The notes beneath the pieces are model-generated. The model did not search any database and was not told the DNA's origin. It worked only from the letters and a program-made list of their open reading frames with translations. Shown here piece after piece: positions 45,866 to 57,136 of a stretch of DNA of 64,000 nt; the stretch's first letter is position 1; each line of letters starts with the position of its first letter. Origin of the DNA: Vandiemenella viatica (taxonomy: Eukaryota; Arthropoda; Insecta; Orthoptera; Morabidae); contig CM061919.1 of NCBI GenBank assembly GCA_031002005.1, positions 12,719,687 to 12,783,686 of the forward strand, in the 5' to 3' direction. The position numbers and the translations under genes were made by a program.

Positions 45866-47810
45866 CATATAAAAATCAATGTATGTTTTTAAGTTTGTAT
45901 GTATGTCCTCTATGCGCTCCTAAACCGTTCATCTGATTACGGTGAGTTGTCGAGTGCACATTGGAGAAGGTTCCTAAAAAATAAAATTTCCAAAAACCAC
46001 TCCATCTTCCCCATAACACCTCACATTTTTTTTTAAAAAAACCTACAGATTTTATCCGATTTTGATGGAAATTTGCACACATATACTTTGAAACAAACAG
46101 AAAAATACTGCCTGCACATGGTTACCAATATCACAACCCTTCTCCCCCTTCCCACCCCCTTAATTTTTACGCTAACCCACTCTTTTTATCCGATTTCAAT
46201 TGAACTTTACACATGCATACTCTTTAAAAAATTAAAAAATATAAAAATGCTGTAGACATTATTTTTACAAAAACCCAATCCCTCTCCCCGTTTCCACCCC
46301 TTCTTCCCCATAATTTAAAAAACCTACAGATTTTTGTCTGATTTTGATAGAAATTTGCACACATACTTTAAAAGAAACAGAAAAATACTGCCTACATATG
46401 GTTTTCACAAACACAACCCCTCTTCCCTTTCCCACCCCCTTAATTTTTACACAAATCCACACTTTTTATCTGATTTTGATGAAACTTTACACACATATAC
46501 ATTTTTTTTTAAATAGAAAAATACTGTAGACATTAGTTTTACAAAAACCCATATCTGCTGCCTTTTCCATCACTTCATGTTCTTTATACATAGCTACAGT
46601 TCCAATCCGATTTTGAAGGAAGTTTGCACAAGTATACTTGAAAACAAACAGAAAAATACTGCCAAAGCCCAACCTCGCCCCTTCCCCCTGCCCTATTAAT
46701 TTCCAGTGATCTTTATTGAAACCCACAGTTTTTATCTGATTTCGATGGAACTTAGCATCTGTACACTTCAAAACAAGGAGAAAAATGCTATTTATATTTG
46801 GTTTGAAACAACCAACTTCTCTTCCCCTTTACCTCAACTCCCTAATTTTTGGGCAATATTTCATATACATACCCACAGTTTTTGGAATTTTGCACACACA
46901 AACTATAAAACAGACAGAAAAATATGGTATATATTTAGATTGCAAGACCCAAAACACTCTTCTCCTTTACCTCCCACTTTATTTCTTGGCAATGTTCTTT
47001 ATACATACTCATAGTTTTTATTCGATAGCGTTGGAACTTCACACACGTATACTTTAAAACAAGGAGAAAAATACTGTCTACATTTGGTTCCCAAATCCCG
47101 ACCCCTCATCCCATTTAATTCCTCGTCTCTTAAATTTAGAATGTTCCTTACACTTCGCACATGTATAAATTAAAGCCAAGAGAAAAATGCTGTCTATCTT
47201 TGATTTAAAAAACCCACCCACTTTCCCTATCACCCTAATTAAGCAAAATTTAGATTTCTGGAAATATCTTGAAAACTGTGGGGAAATTATACAAAGTAGT
47301 TAGCAACATTATTATAGTACACATTATTTCAAGTTAAACAGCACTGGACCTTGAGTGAAAATTGCTGACCAAGAAATTCAAACATCAATTTTAAAAATCA
47401 TTTTAAAGTTTTTGTGGCAACACACAAATCTACAGTTTTTATTTGATGTCGAAGGATGTTTGCACACATATGCTTTAAAATAAATGAAAATTATGTTTAT
47501 ATTTTGTATACAAAAGTGCACCCTCCCTCCCATTTCACCCCTCTCAAGACTGATTTACACGTGCAACTTTTCTGTGTTTAGCATACATTTCCAAATCAGA
47601 TTTTTTTTTGTATATATGTCGATTGGAATCGCCAAAAACATTGCATATCCAAGACTACTGCAATATATTTGAAAGTGAATGAAACAGTAATTAAAATTTC
47701 TATATAATTATCTAATTTTTACTAAATACAAACTTTCAAATTTATTCATTTAATCTATATGTGTACTCAAGTCCAACAATAGTGAAGCATTGCCGGGTCA
47801 GCTGGTTACA
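45864..47810. repeat. ~137-bp tandem array within a bounded repeat element
   Basis: Units share TGATTTTGATGGAA, TTGCACACATATACTTT and AGAAAAATACTG and begin near 46054, 46189, 46338, 46468, 46606, 46734, 46877, 47020 and 47150, with a decayed unit at 47438. The whole is flanked by TTACATATAAAAA at 45863 and at 47807, which looks like a target duplication. The right end GCCGGGTCAGCTGGT is of a type that ends several insect retroelements (recalled). Confidence 0.78.
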
Positions 47811-48219
47811 TATAAAAAAATCAGGAAATAAATTATTATAAAATTAACATTGCAGAGAACTTGAAAAATAAACAATTTAGAATCTTGACTCCTGTTACGG
47901 TCGCCAATGTGGAATTAAAATGCAAATCAAAAGCTTATTAAGGACTTTTTTATTTGAAGATTGCAGGTTTATTTCTTAAGGCTACACTCGCGCACAATGC
48001 AACAACCATCCAAAGTTTTTGTGCTCAAGGCAATATCCGAGAACAAAACTCTCTCTTCATTTCCTCATCTGAATTCATTAGGAACTGCCAACTTTTGCCA
48101 ACAGTGAAGCCTGTGTAAACTAATCTTTGTATATGTATTTTATTTGGTGCAAACTTACTACAACATAAATCCATAAATGTGTAAGCTCAGACCACCAAAT
48201 ATGTAACTGTCCCATCACA
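47811..48219. other. Short non-coding stretch
   Basis: Includes the repeat shared with 41875 at 47950-48060, otherwise unremarkable. Confidence 0.4.
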
Positions 48220-48335
48220 AACCATCCTGGCATTTGCCTGGAGTGATTTTGGGAAATCACAGAAAACTGAAATCTGGATGTTTGGACAGGGATTTGAACC
48301 CATGTCCTCCCAAATGCCAAGGACCGAGCATTACT
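48220..48335 (-). repeat. tRNA-derived SINE, family 2 (partial)
   Basis: Contains the complement of ATGGGTTCAAATCCCTGTCC (box B) and of AATGCCAGGATGG. Confidence 0.7.
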
Positions 48336-48854
48336 GTTCCCCTGTCAGTCTTAGTATGATCACCAAGGGACACTAATCTCCACACTAAGACAGTTGTTTC
48401 ACATGGCTTTCACAGTATTGTGAAATGATCACCCCAGCAGATATTTTTTTTTTTAAATAAGGTTAGAAAGAACAGAAAATACACAGTGAAACTTGGAACA
48501 AAAGCTATTGACGAGATACCAGAAGACCAGGAAAGAAACAAACACACTGGGAAACTCTTAGAATAGTTGGTGAAAATTGATTATGGCATGTTGAGGCCAG
48601 GTCCACATTTACAAGCTCGTGCTATCCCTTTTAGGAAAGACACTGAAGAGCTTGTACAATAAAGTAAAAAGAAATGCGTATTGGAGGGAATGGAATGTAT
48701 ACTAGTGAATTGTTATGAACATTTTTGGTGAAGATATTGACTGAAGCTCATTTGTATGGAAGTGTTGAATGCAACGTACAGTGCAGGTCATACTTAACAC
48801 ACACCACATTACAATACAATAAAGTACACACTAAAATGAAAGGCTTGCTAAATA
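48336..48854. other. Non-coding stretch, no recognised feature
   Basis: No coding signal seen. Confidence 0.35.
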
Positions 48855-48856
48855 TA

Positions 48857-50142
48857 CAGGGCTAGTCAAAATTATTGCAGTGATTACTATAGATTTATTA
48901 TTTGACATATACTTACAAGATTACACAGATATATAAATAAACTGTGAACGTTTTTTTGAGTGTCTACAGATGCTCAATAAGCGCACCTTGAGTGACCCTG
49001 CACACATTAAGTCTATAATAGAGTTCTTCCCATACCCAATGCAGCATGTCTCTGTCAATGAGAGCAAATGCATTGGTGATGTGAACCCTCAGGTCTGGTG
49101 GATCAACTGGTACTGGTGGAACGAACGCTGTGTCTTTTACGAAACCCCAAACAAAGAAGTCGAAGGGGAAAGAGGAGGCCATGATATCAGCTGATGATCA
49201 TCATCCCCAGCACGACCAATCCATCTGTTTGGAATCCTGGTGTTTATGAAATTACGGACAACTAGAGAAAAATGGGATGTGAACGTCCTGTCCTGTTGGA
49301 AAATGAAATCTTCACTGTCAGCTTCCAGAAGTGGCAAGAGCCAATTCTGCAACATTTGCCGATAGATTTATTTGCCTGTGATTGTCACCTCATTGAAGAA
49401 AATAGGCTCATTAAGTTTCTTTCGTGAGATCGCGCAAAACACGTTCACTGTGGGAGAGTCACAACGTGCTGCACATAAGCATGAGGGTTTTTGGTCCCCC
49501 AAATGCACACATTGTGCCTGTTCTCTTTTCCACTCACATGAAACGTGGCCTCATCACTAAACACAAGTTTTCTGCGAATGTTTCATCTTGTTCTAGACAT
49601 TGGCACAGAATTGAAAACGACACACTTCATCGTTGTGCGACAGTGCTTGTAGCAACTGTAACCTGGAAGGGTTCATACACAGTCGCTTCCATAGGATTCT
49701 CCAAACAGTCTTCTGTGAAATACCTAATTCCCTGCTCACTCGAGGAGTAGACTTCTGTGGGCTATGAACGTAACTGGCGAGCACGCGTTAAATGGTTTCT
49801 TCAGACACAGGAGGGCGACCCATTATTTTACCGTGGCTTTAAACTGTTCATACCAATGCTGAATGGTGTTAGCATGCGGGGGATCCTTGCCGAACTTTGT
49901 TCTAAAGTGTCACTGAACAGTTACCACAGACCGAGTCAAATGAAATTTGAGAACGTACGCTTTCTCACTTTCAGCCATCTTGCTCTCTAGCGCCCTACCG
50001 GCCATCGCAGGAAGCTTGCATTTAGTGCAATCAAAACTTGGAGAGCCACTTGTCTTATAACAGCAAACCCCATCATCATACCTATAATAAGACAGCCAAA
50101 AGAAAAATTGTGAAATCGTTGCAATCATTTTGACTAGCCCTG
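48857..50142 (-). mobile_element. Full-length decayed Tc1/mariner-superfamily element (DUF4817 type)
   Basis: The ends CAGGGCTAGTCAAAATTATT and the complement of CAGGGCTAGTCAAAATGATT match over about 29 bases with few differences. TA lies outside both (48855-48856 and 50143-50144). Length 1286 bp. Confidence 0.9.
48964..49978 (-). pseudogene. Decayed transposase with DUF4817-type N-terminus
   Basis: From 49978 on the minus strand: MAESEKAYVLKFHLTRSVVT, then FGKDPPHANTIQHWYEQFK (the DUF4817 helix-turn-helix), STPRVSRELGISQKTVWRIL, LVFSDEATF, WLLPLLEADSEDFIFQQD, NRWIGRAGDDD, and the end MLHWVWEELYYRLNVCRVTQ. The order is that of a complete insect transposase of this type. More than ten stops and shifts make it inactive. 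Confidence 0.87.
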
Positions 50143-50657
50143 TATTATAGGAAACAAGTTTAAAAAGCTGGTACAATGATATCTTACAGCTGCTGTTGGG
50201 GAGCAGCAATCAAATGTGTAACTGGTGTGCAATATTATAGGTAGGTACAGATATTGACAGGTTGGTTTAAAGTGGATCATGAAAAGGAAAAGCCCACTAA
50301 TGCAAAAAGCAGTGGTTTTGCCTTTATTCAAAAGACTCAAGCTATTAAAATTGCTCAATAAACCACACAGTAATAATAAATTTCAGGTGGTCACACTAAC
50401 TCATATTGGTACAAGTGCTGACCAATCTACTGACCTAATTACGATGAGTTCTCTAATTAGAAATCAGTTGACAGCAAGGCTATAATACGTGGGAGAAATA
50501 ATACAAATGCAGTGAATAATTCTTAATAATAACTATACTGCAATCCAATTATGGAAAAGGTATACAAAATAAAACCAAAATGGTTAAAGAATTCAAGTCA
50601 TTTAAATATGGGTTGTAAAAAATACAGCAACCAGTCACAATATGATTTTGTTTATTG

Positions 50658-50702
50658 AACCATTACCGGTTTCGAGCTATACCTGCTCATCTTCAGATGG
50701 TT
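50658..50702 (-). ncRNA. Candidate type I hammerhead ribozyme, dimer type (left arm)
   Basis: Exact mirror of the motif at 51001-51045 on the minus strand, so every core and stem base is duplicated. Confidence 0.45.
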
Positions 50703-51000
50703 TGTAAATTTACATCAATAAATGTGATTTACAGGAATGTATGGTTGTCATTTTGCATCTGAATATATCCGATAGCAAAACTAAAGCACTATAAATGCAC
50801 ATATTTACAAATATGCGCTGCACTAGCACTGATGGAGATGGATAGGAGCATACTCTCCTATCCATCTCCATCAGTGCTAGTGCAGCGCATATTTGTAAAT
50901 ATGTGCATTTATAGTGCTTTAGTTTTGCTATCGGATATATTCAGATGCAAAATGACAACCATACATTCCTGTAAATCACATTTATTGATGTAAATTTACA

Positions 51001-51045
51001 AACCATCTGAAGATGAGCAGGTATAGCTCGAAACCGGTAATGGTT
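51001..51045 (+). ncRNA. Candidate type I hammerhead ribozyme, dimer type (right arm)
   Basis: Stem I AACCAT/ATGGTT closes the core CTGAAGA, stem II GAGC/GCTC, GAAA, a stem III reduced to the self-complementary CCGG, and the cleavage dinucleotide TA. A stem III without a loop works only as a dimer, as known for Penelope and retrozyme hammerheads. One extra T separates CTGAAGA from stem II, which departs from the consensus and may reduce or abolish activity. Confidence 0.45.
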
Positions 51046-51449
51046 CAATAAACAAAATCATATTGTGACTGGTTGCTGTATTTTTTACAACCCATATTTG
51101 ACATCACAGTCGCGGAAGTTCCACCAATCCATCATGGATAAAATATTATTCAAGTCATTTAATCTTCCTAAATTCAGGTAAAACATAACTTTTTCCATTG
51201 CTCAGTATGTTTGTAACTAATAAATACAATTCAGTCATAAAAAAAAGACTAATAAAAAACTAATATTCTATAGTTTAGTACTGTCAACTACTAGAAACTT
51301 AATAATATTGCTTACATTAAATTTTGGATGGCAAACACATGTTTTACATGAAAAACTTTTAAGTAGGGGCCTATCTGAATAGTCTGGATTGCAACTAACA
51401 GAGGCATAAACAAAACTTTGACAATGTCAACAGCAAGATAAAAATTACT

Positions 51450-51798
51450 GGGTAATATCAAGATGGGGATACTGCTGCTGCTCGTGTAGTAAACACACAG
51501 ATTACTTGGTATATATGACATTGTGACATATGGTCCAGGCTGCATTACAACATAAACTCAAATGATGATTGATGAAATAATATTTTATAAATATGCGTTT
51601 CGGTCGTAATGCAGCCTAGACCAAAGTGACGTAACCATAACGCATGTTGTTGCAGATATCCAATTTTCAGATAATATCTATAGCTGTTACTGTGTTGGTA
51701 TGTGCAGACTGAATATGTCACAATGATTTCATATATACCACGTGATCTATGTGTTTACTACGCGAGGCCGCAGCGGTATCCCCATCTTGATATTACCC
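51450..51798. mobile_element. hAT-type MITE
   Basis: Inverted repeats of about 65 bases start GGGTAATATCAAGATGGGGA on both strands. The 8-bp flanks are AAATTACT (51442-51449) and AAATTACC (51799-51806). Inside are two inverted copies of the TGGTCCAGGCTG box. Confidence 0.85.
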
Positions 51799-51833
51799 AA
51801 ATTACCATTAGAACACTTAGATAACAATTATAC

Positions 51834-51910
51834 CTTTGTGTATCAATCTCAAGCTTTCCCAAGCTGTCTGGAAGCAACAAATCGTCTGCCATAACTGCAA
51901 TCGAAGAATA
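51834..51910 (-). CDS. OSER1: Candidate OSER1 first coding exon
   Basis: On the minus strand an acceptor TTTATTTCCAG ends at 51911. An ATG at 51892-51890 then opens 19 codons (MADDLLLPDSLGKLEIDTQ) plus AG, followed by the donor GTATAA at 51833. The trailing AG joins the G that opens the 31799-32573 exon to give Arg, so phase and strand agree. It implies a 19.3-kb intron and an upstream non-coding exon. An acidic, hydrophobic N-terminus is plausible for the family, but I cannot match these residues to a remembered orthologue. It could belong to another gene, or a further exon could intervene. Confidence 0.55.
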
Positions 51911-51999
51911 CTGGAAATAAAAAATTTAAACAAATTTGTATTCATTTTATATTGAATAAAAGAACCAACTTATATTTTAAATAAAAGGGATAAATCTTA

Positions 52000-53458
52000 T
52001 CTAATATATTCCTAACAGAAGGCTGAGAAAATTATTCTATGAAAGAATTCTTCAGCTGTGCTTAAATGAGATTATCACCTACTTTTTAACACAGTAGCCT
52101 ACATGATGTAACATGTGAATTTTTGTTTACAATACTAAAGTTATCTTAGTCAGTATTTAAAAAAAAAAAATCATTTTGACCTAAGCATAAAAAAGAAAAT
52201 ATGTACTATGTGCTTCAAAAAGTACCAACTACTGTCACTAGTGTCCTAACGAAGACTTACAAGAATGGCAGAACAACTATGTACAAATGAATAAAAAGTA
52301 GAGTAGGACTGTAAAAGGGCCAGCTCAAGAAAAAACTGAATAGTAAAGCTGGATTGCTGAATAGGAAGGAGTAGTTGACCTAGCTAGAAAGGAGGACTAA
52401 ACAGTTTGGCCATGTTACTACGAATTATTGTTAGAATTAAGGGACAGATTATCATTTAAGTTAAGATGTTCCGTTAAGATAAAATAAAAGTGCAACTAGC
52501 TAATATATAATATACTAGCAGTTACCCGCGACTTCATTCGCTTGAAAGTGTGTTATAGTATTAAGAATTTTTGTTACTGTTCAAAATACGGCCAGCAGAA
52601 AAATTTATACTTTGTGGCTGAAAATATGGTTAACTGCTTCCTTGTCTTTTACACTTCAAAGAAAAGTGTACCTCAAAGCCAAGTAATAGGTAATAAAGCT
52701 GTAACACGTGCCAAAATAAACGGTTATGCACTTACTCTGCGGCATTAGACGTCTTGAGCCTATTCTGATGTCATTGTAATCGGAATTTGGCACGACAGCC
52801 TCCTTCACCCCAAATCTACTATGCTCCATGGAATATTAGCCTGGTCCAAGCTGTATTTCAACCTGACCACAAACTTTGTTAACACAGCTCCTTAAAAATC
52901 ACCAACTTTTTTTTCTTCAAGTTTTGATTTTTCACAATATTATGACATATATCACGAATGGCATTATATTTAGGTACCTGAGGTGTCATAATATTTCATG
53001 TTTACAACTGAAGACGACATGCCGACAGCACGAATTTAATTTTTTTTAAAGGTTAACAACGATTTATATTTCATTCTCCAGATCCATTATAATAGATCTT
53101 CTGATACAATTTTTTACAAGATACATGTTACTATACTGGCACTCATGAAAGCAGCTTGAATTGCTAATAAAGTTTTACTTGTCATTCTGGTTCAGGCTGC
53201 ATTTTAACTTAACCACAAACTCTGCTAAATATTGTCGCTAGAAAATCAACGCTTCTATCACTCATGTATTAATACATTTCCTATATTGCATGACCCACAA
53301 TTCCAGATCGTGATATCAAAGCAACAGCCAAAATCATCTGATTAATGATGGTGGCAATATGGCTCTCGTAAAAGCGAAGTAAACTGAATGCTGAATACAT
53401 GCCGACTTACAATTAGACACACGAACTATGGGATCAGTTTACTGACAGTAATTAAAGC
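52000..53458. other. Non-coding stretch with two isolated box motifs
   Basis: Contains CTGGTCCAAGCTGTATTTCA at 52841 and a related motif at 53188. A retroelement-like end (TAGCAGTTACCCGCGACTTC) lies at 52515-52534. No gene seen. Confidence 0.45.
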
Positions 53459-54600
53459 AATGTGGGCAACAGCGCAATCACTGGGACTCATCACGGAATT
53501 GTAGTTTTGGTCTGAAAACTGTTTCACATGTTCGTTTGGTGATACTATATATGTTGCTCTTAGAGCTGTAAAATGTATAGACACCTCACAAACTTCACTC
53601 AAAAAGTGCCGTAATGCTATACCGCGAGCGACTGGGGGAGGCATTATAGCGAAGTATAATGACCATGCACATGTTCTTTGAATGATATTATTTGGGAATA
53701 TGTTGCTATAAAAGTAGAAATATGAAAAAGATTACACACTAAAAAAAAACACCTATGAAACGTAAGCGAACGTTGGTTTCCTCATTTACGTACAAATACG
53801 CGACGTACCAACATCATCAAGAAACATATCCGCATGTTATGTCCAAGATGTTAATATTCTACGGCATTTATCAAAGAGGCTAATGCTTGGTTGAAAGTGT
53901 GGCAATATGCTTGTTTCAGCATTAGTTCGAAGGAATTTAGTTTTTATAGTTGAAATGCAGCCTATACCAAAATGGCATTTGGTTGTTGTTGTTAAAGCAC
54001 AATTCACTAGAATTTTGGATTTATTAAACAGTTATCATGATTTTCAAGCAGAATCATTAGCGGCGCCTGTTGATCGGTTGGAATGCAGCCTGGACCAAAG
54101 CGGACATAGACACTTCTTTTTTTAGCTTAATGGACTATAAATTTTGTTTTTATAATAAAGTTGGTTTTCATCATTGTTGGTCATTGATGCATTTGGTTGC
54201 ATGTAATATTATCATCGCTGGAAGTCACAAATGATAAACTGCGTCCTCTCATCGCTCAATGTGTACTGTTACAACAGCTTTTTTTTTCCATTTTGCGTGA
54301 AATTTGAGCGTTATAATCTTCATGGGTGTAGTAGTAAGAAATTAATAAATAATATAACGGAAAGGAACGATAGCGTTATCATTATATATGGTTATATGCT
54401 TTCTTCCAGTCAACTGCCGCCTTACATTATGGCACTTTTCGAGTTAAGTTTGTTAGGATGGATATATTTTACAGCTCTAAGAGCAACATATATCAAATAA
54501 TATCACCAAATGAACGTGTGGAACAGTTTTCAAACGAAAACTACAATTCCTTGAGGAGTCCCAGTGATTGCGCTATTACCGCAACGTGATTTAAAAATGT
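53459..54600. mobile_element. Element with ~125-bp inverted arms
   Basis: 53459-53585 (AGCGCAATCACTGGGACTC, TGTTGCTCTTAGAGCTGTAA) is matched in inverse at 54465-54590. Two minus-strand box motifs lie at 53950 and 54078. No transposase. Confidence 0.65.
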
Positions 54601-55126
54601 AAACTAATATGCTCATAACTTATGCAGTACAACAGAAAGTCCAGAATTCAATACAGCGTGTAACAACACTACATATGTTAATATTTCACGTCAAGTTTAT
54701 ATCACAATAAATGATTGTGTTACAGAACGTGCTTTAGTCCAGTTGCAGCTCATACTGATGGCGAATGATAAAATTAATTATGATTATGTATACTACTCTA
54801 ATTAGAAATCCTCACAGAAAATTTTGCTACTAATCAAAATGTAGTTCCGATGCATTTAATGTATGAAGGTGTGTCCGTAATTTTGCAGAGTGTATGTAAT
54901 AGAAGGGGGGAGGGAGAGGAAAAGCCACATAGGAAATAAATTGAACCAAGATGGAATCATGAATTTAGAAATATGACATTTCGCACTTGACCATTTTTGC
55001 ACTCTTGGTGAATCGGCTTTTGTGTTAGTATACTATTAACATTTTACAGTATTTTTCTTCTTTGATTTTTCAAATTTTATTACACTTATATCACAAACGA
55101 AATATCACTACAGTAGTGTTAGTTTG

Positions 55127-55732
55127 GGCAGTTCTATCATTACCGTGGCACCAAAATCTGATGATAAATTCTTTCAGAACTCGACGAAATAAATCGAAAA
55201 TAAAGAATAAATTTTTTTGATATCTCGCTTGGTTTTCGAGATATAGCATGGTAAAAATCAGTCATAGGGTTAGTTCCTTCTGCTTTTGGTGTTTTTTCTT
55301 CTGGTCCAGGCCGTATTTCAACCTAACAACAAACACTAGGAAGAAAATAAAACACCTACAGTGCATTTACACCGTGTGGATATGATGGTTTTAGCGAAAA
55401 AAAAATTTCTGGTCCAGGCCGGATCTCACCCTAACCTCCTCATTTTTGAGATACAGTATCTTAAGAACTAAGCAAGATATCAAAAACCTTTATTCTTTAT
55501 TTTCCATTTATCTCGTAGTGTTACATACGAATTCATCATCAAATTTGACTATAACGAAATTTTTCTTCTGGTCCAGGCCGTATTTAAATCTAACTACGTC
55601 AATTTTGAGATACGATATCTCGAAAACCAAGCGAGATATCAAAAAATTTTATTCTTTATTTTCGATTTGTTTTGTCGAGTTCTATAAGAATCAGTCATCA
55701 AATTTTGGCGCCACGGTAATGATAGAATCCCC
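55127..55732. mobile_element. MITE with ~115-bp inverted ends and a third internal arm
   Basis: The left arm (TTCTATCATTACCGTGGC onward, 55137-55250) is mirrored at 55606-55727. A third diverged copy of the arm lies at 55441-55560. Three copies of the TGGTCCAGGC box, at 55301, 55409 and 55568, sit between the arms. Confidence 0.75.
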
Positions 55733-56402
55733 TTAGTTTGTTATTCATCCTCCCACCTTGGCAATAAGCTTTTACTCATATCCTTTCGTATTCAAGGTTG
55801 GCTGCTAAGTGGAATACGACACTATCATTGTCTAAGACAACTGAAGCAGAACATTTTATTGCAGTTTAGTATAGCATAGTGTTGTAAAAAAACGGTTTTT
55901 TTTCTGGCTTGAAAAAAATCATGAAAAAAAAACTTTGAAAAAAAAAAACATGTTTTTTTTCTGGAACACGTTCTTTTTCACAACTACTAAATCTCAAATT
56001 TGTAAGGCAGTTATCGTTTAAAATGAATGTTTCAGAGTTTATTCTAAGTACTTATCTTAGTTTAAAATCTACTATATTTTTCTGGTTCAGTAGGAAAAAA
56101 AATTACGAAAATATTGGCAAAATTGACTGAAATTTTCTTTATGAACGGGGATTTCCCGAAGAGACTAGGCCGCGCGAGAAGGAATCCCCCATTCCCCATT
56201 GTTAGGATTGATACTTGCTATTTGAAATAGTGCTGCCAGCCCTACAAAATTACCTACAGATCTTTTAGAAAAATTAGGAATTTAAAATTTATCCACGGTT
56301 TTTTGCCTCTTTTTATTACTTATTGGGCTTTCTTTATATTCGTATACTTGTTAACTCTCAGAGTATAGTGTATAGTGGTACTGACTCATTAAATTGTCAG
56401 TA

Positions 56403-56776
56403 AGGGAGCGTGCATAAACCACATAGCTCCATTTCGGCCTCCTGTGAACCCTCCCTCTTCCCCCACGTGGCTTTTGCGAACCCCCCCTCCCCCCCCCACG
56501 TAGCTTTCTTCCATTTTGATTCCAGATGACATTTTTTACTGTTTTCTCTTGTCAAACTATTGTAAATTACATACGGATATAATTAACTGAGGGAAATAAA
56601 TACTCACATGCTGTTGTGAGTTAAGTTCCTCATTTTAACTGTGAAAAATGTTACGAAAGGAAAGTTACGTGGCCTGGCTCGGAAACCCCCCCCCCCCTCT
56701 CCCCACGTAGCCCAGCGTAGCCTTCCAGCTAACCCCTCCTCCCTCTGGACCAAGCCACGTAGTTTGTGAACGGTCC
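56403..56776. mobile_element. G/C-run MITE, copy D, nested in hAT
   Basis: Starts GGGAGCGTGCATAAACCAC, ends with the complement of GGGACCGTTCACAAACTACG, and has C-runs at about 56483 and 56687. Collinear with copy B. Confidence 0.8.
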
Positions 56777-56783
56777 CTAATTA

Positions 56784-57136
56784 TGAATCGTTTCCTTGCA
56801 ACCGTTGGTGAAAACAAACGATTGAAAAGAAGTAAAGCTCCTATTTTGTATGATAGTAGATTTAAATTCAAACTTACAAGACCGTAATACAGAACTATCA
56901 GTGCAGTCTTTATGCACAGTGTGTACTTTGCTCACAATTTAAAATTGCAATCTCAAAATCTTTTGCGTACAATACAAGAACAACCAGTAAAAGAAAATTT
57001 AACTATTTCTGAAGTTATGGATCTAGAGGAGACAGAAGAAGAGACAGAAAATTCCGACACCGATCGAACTAGTGTTGGTAGTGCTGTTACTAGTGAATAT
57101 GGTACTGACATGAATAAAATTATGTTACCTATATAG
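56784..57136 (+). pseudogene. Acidic-tailed ORF remnant inside the hAT-like element
   Basis: The + strand reads MNRFLATVGENKRLKRSKAP, a stop at 56886-56888, then an open 74 codons (56912-57136) ending in an acidic stretch (DLEETEEETENSDTD). AATAAA occurs near 57215, and a long A run near 57252. It may be the C-terminal end of the element's own protein. The family is not recognised. Confidence 0.4.

Larger units (their letters stand above)
50604..51099. repeat. Near-perfect palindrome, two 245-bp arms
   Basis: The left arm 50604-50848 and right arm 50855-51099 are reverse complements around the 6-base spacer CATACT. The whole insertion (50606-51147) is flanked by 15-bp direct repeats ATTCAAGTCATTTAA at 50591-50605 and 51148-51162, so it arrived as a unit. 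The right side extends 48 bases beyond the palindrome. There is no ORF. Confidence 0.95.

Noticed and set aside
36870..47810. Regularly spaced repeats resembling a CRISPR array
   Set aside because: Units are 137-167 bp with no short-repeat/unique-spacer pattern, and the genome is eukaryotic. They are satellites.
39670..48335. tRNA genes suggested by box B-like GGTTCGAATCC motifs
   Set aside because: The motifs are followed by SINE body sequence and no cloverleaf can be completed. The three family 1 copies are likewise SINEs.
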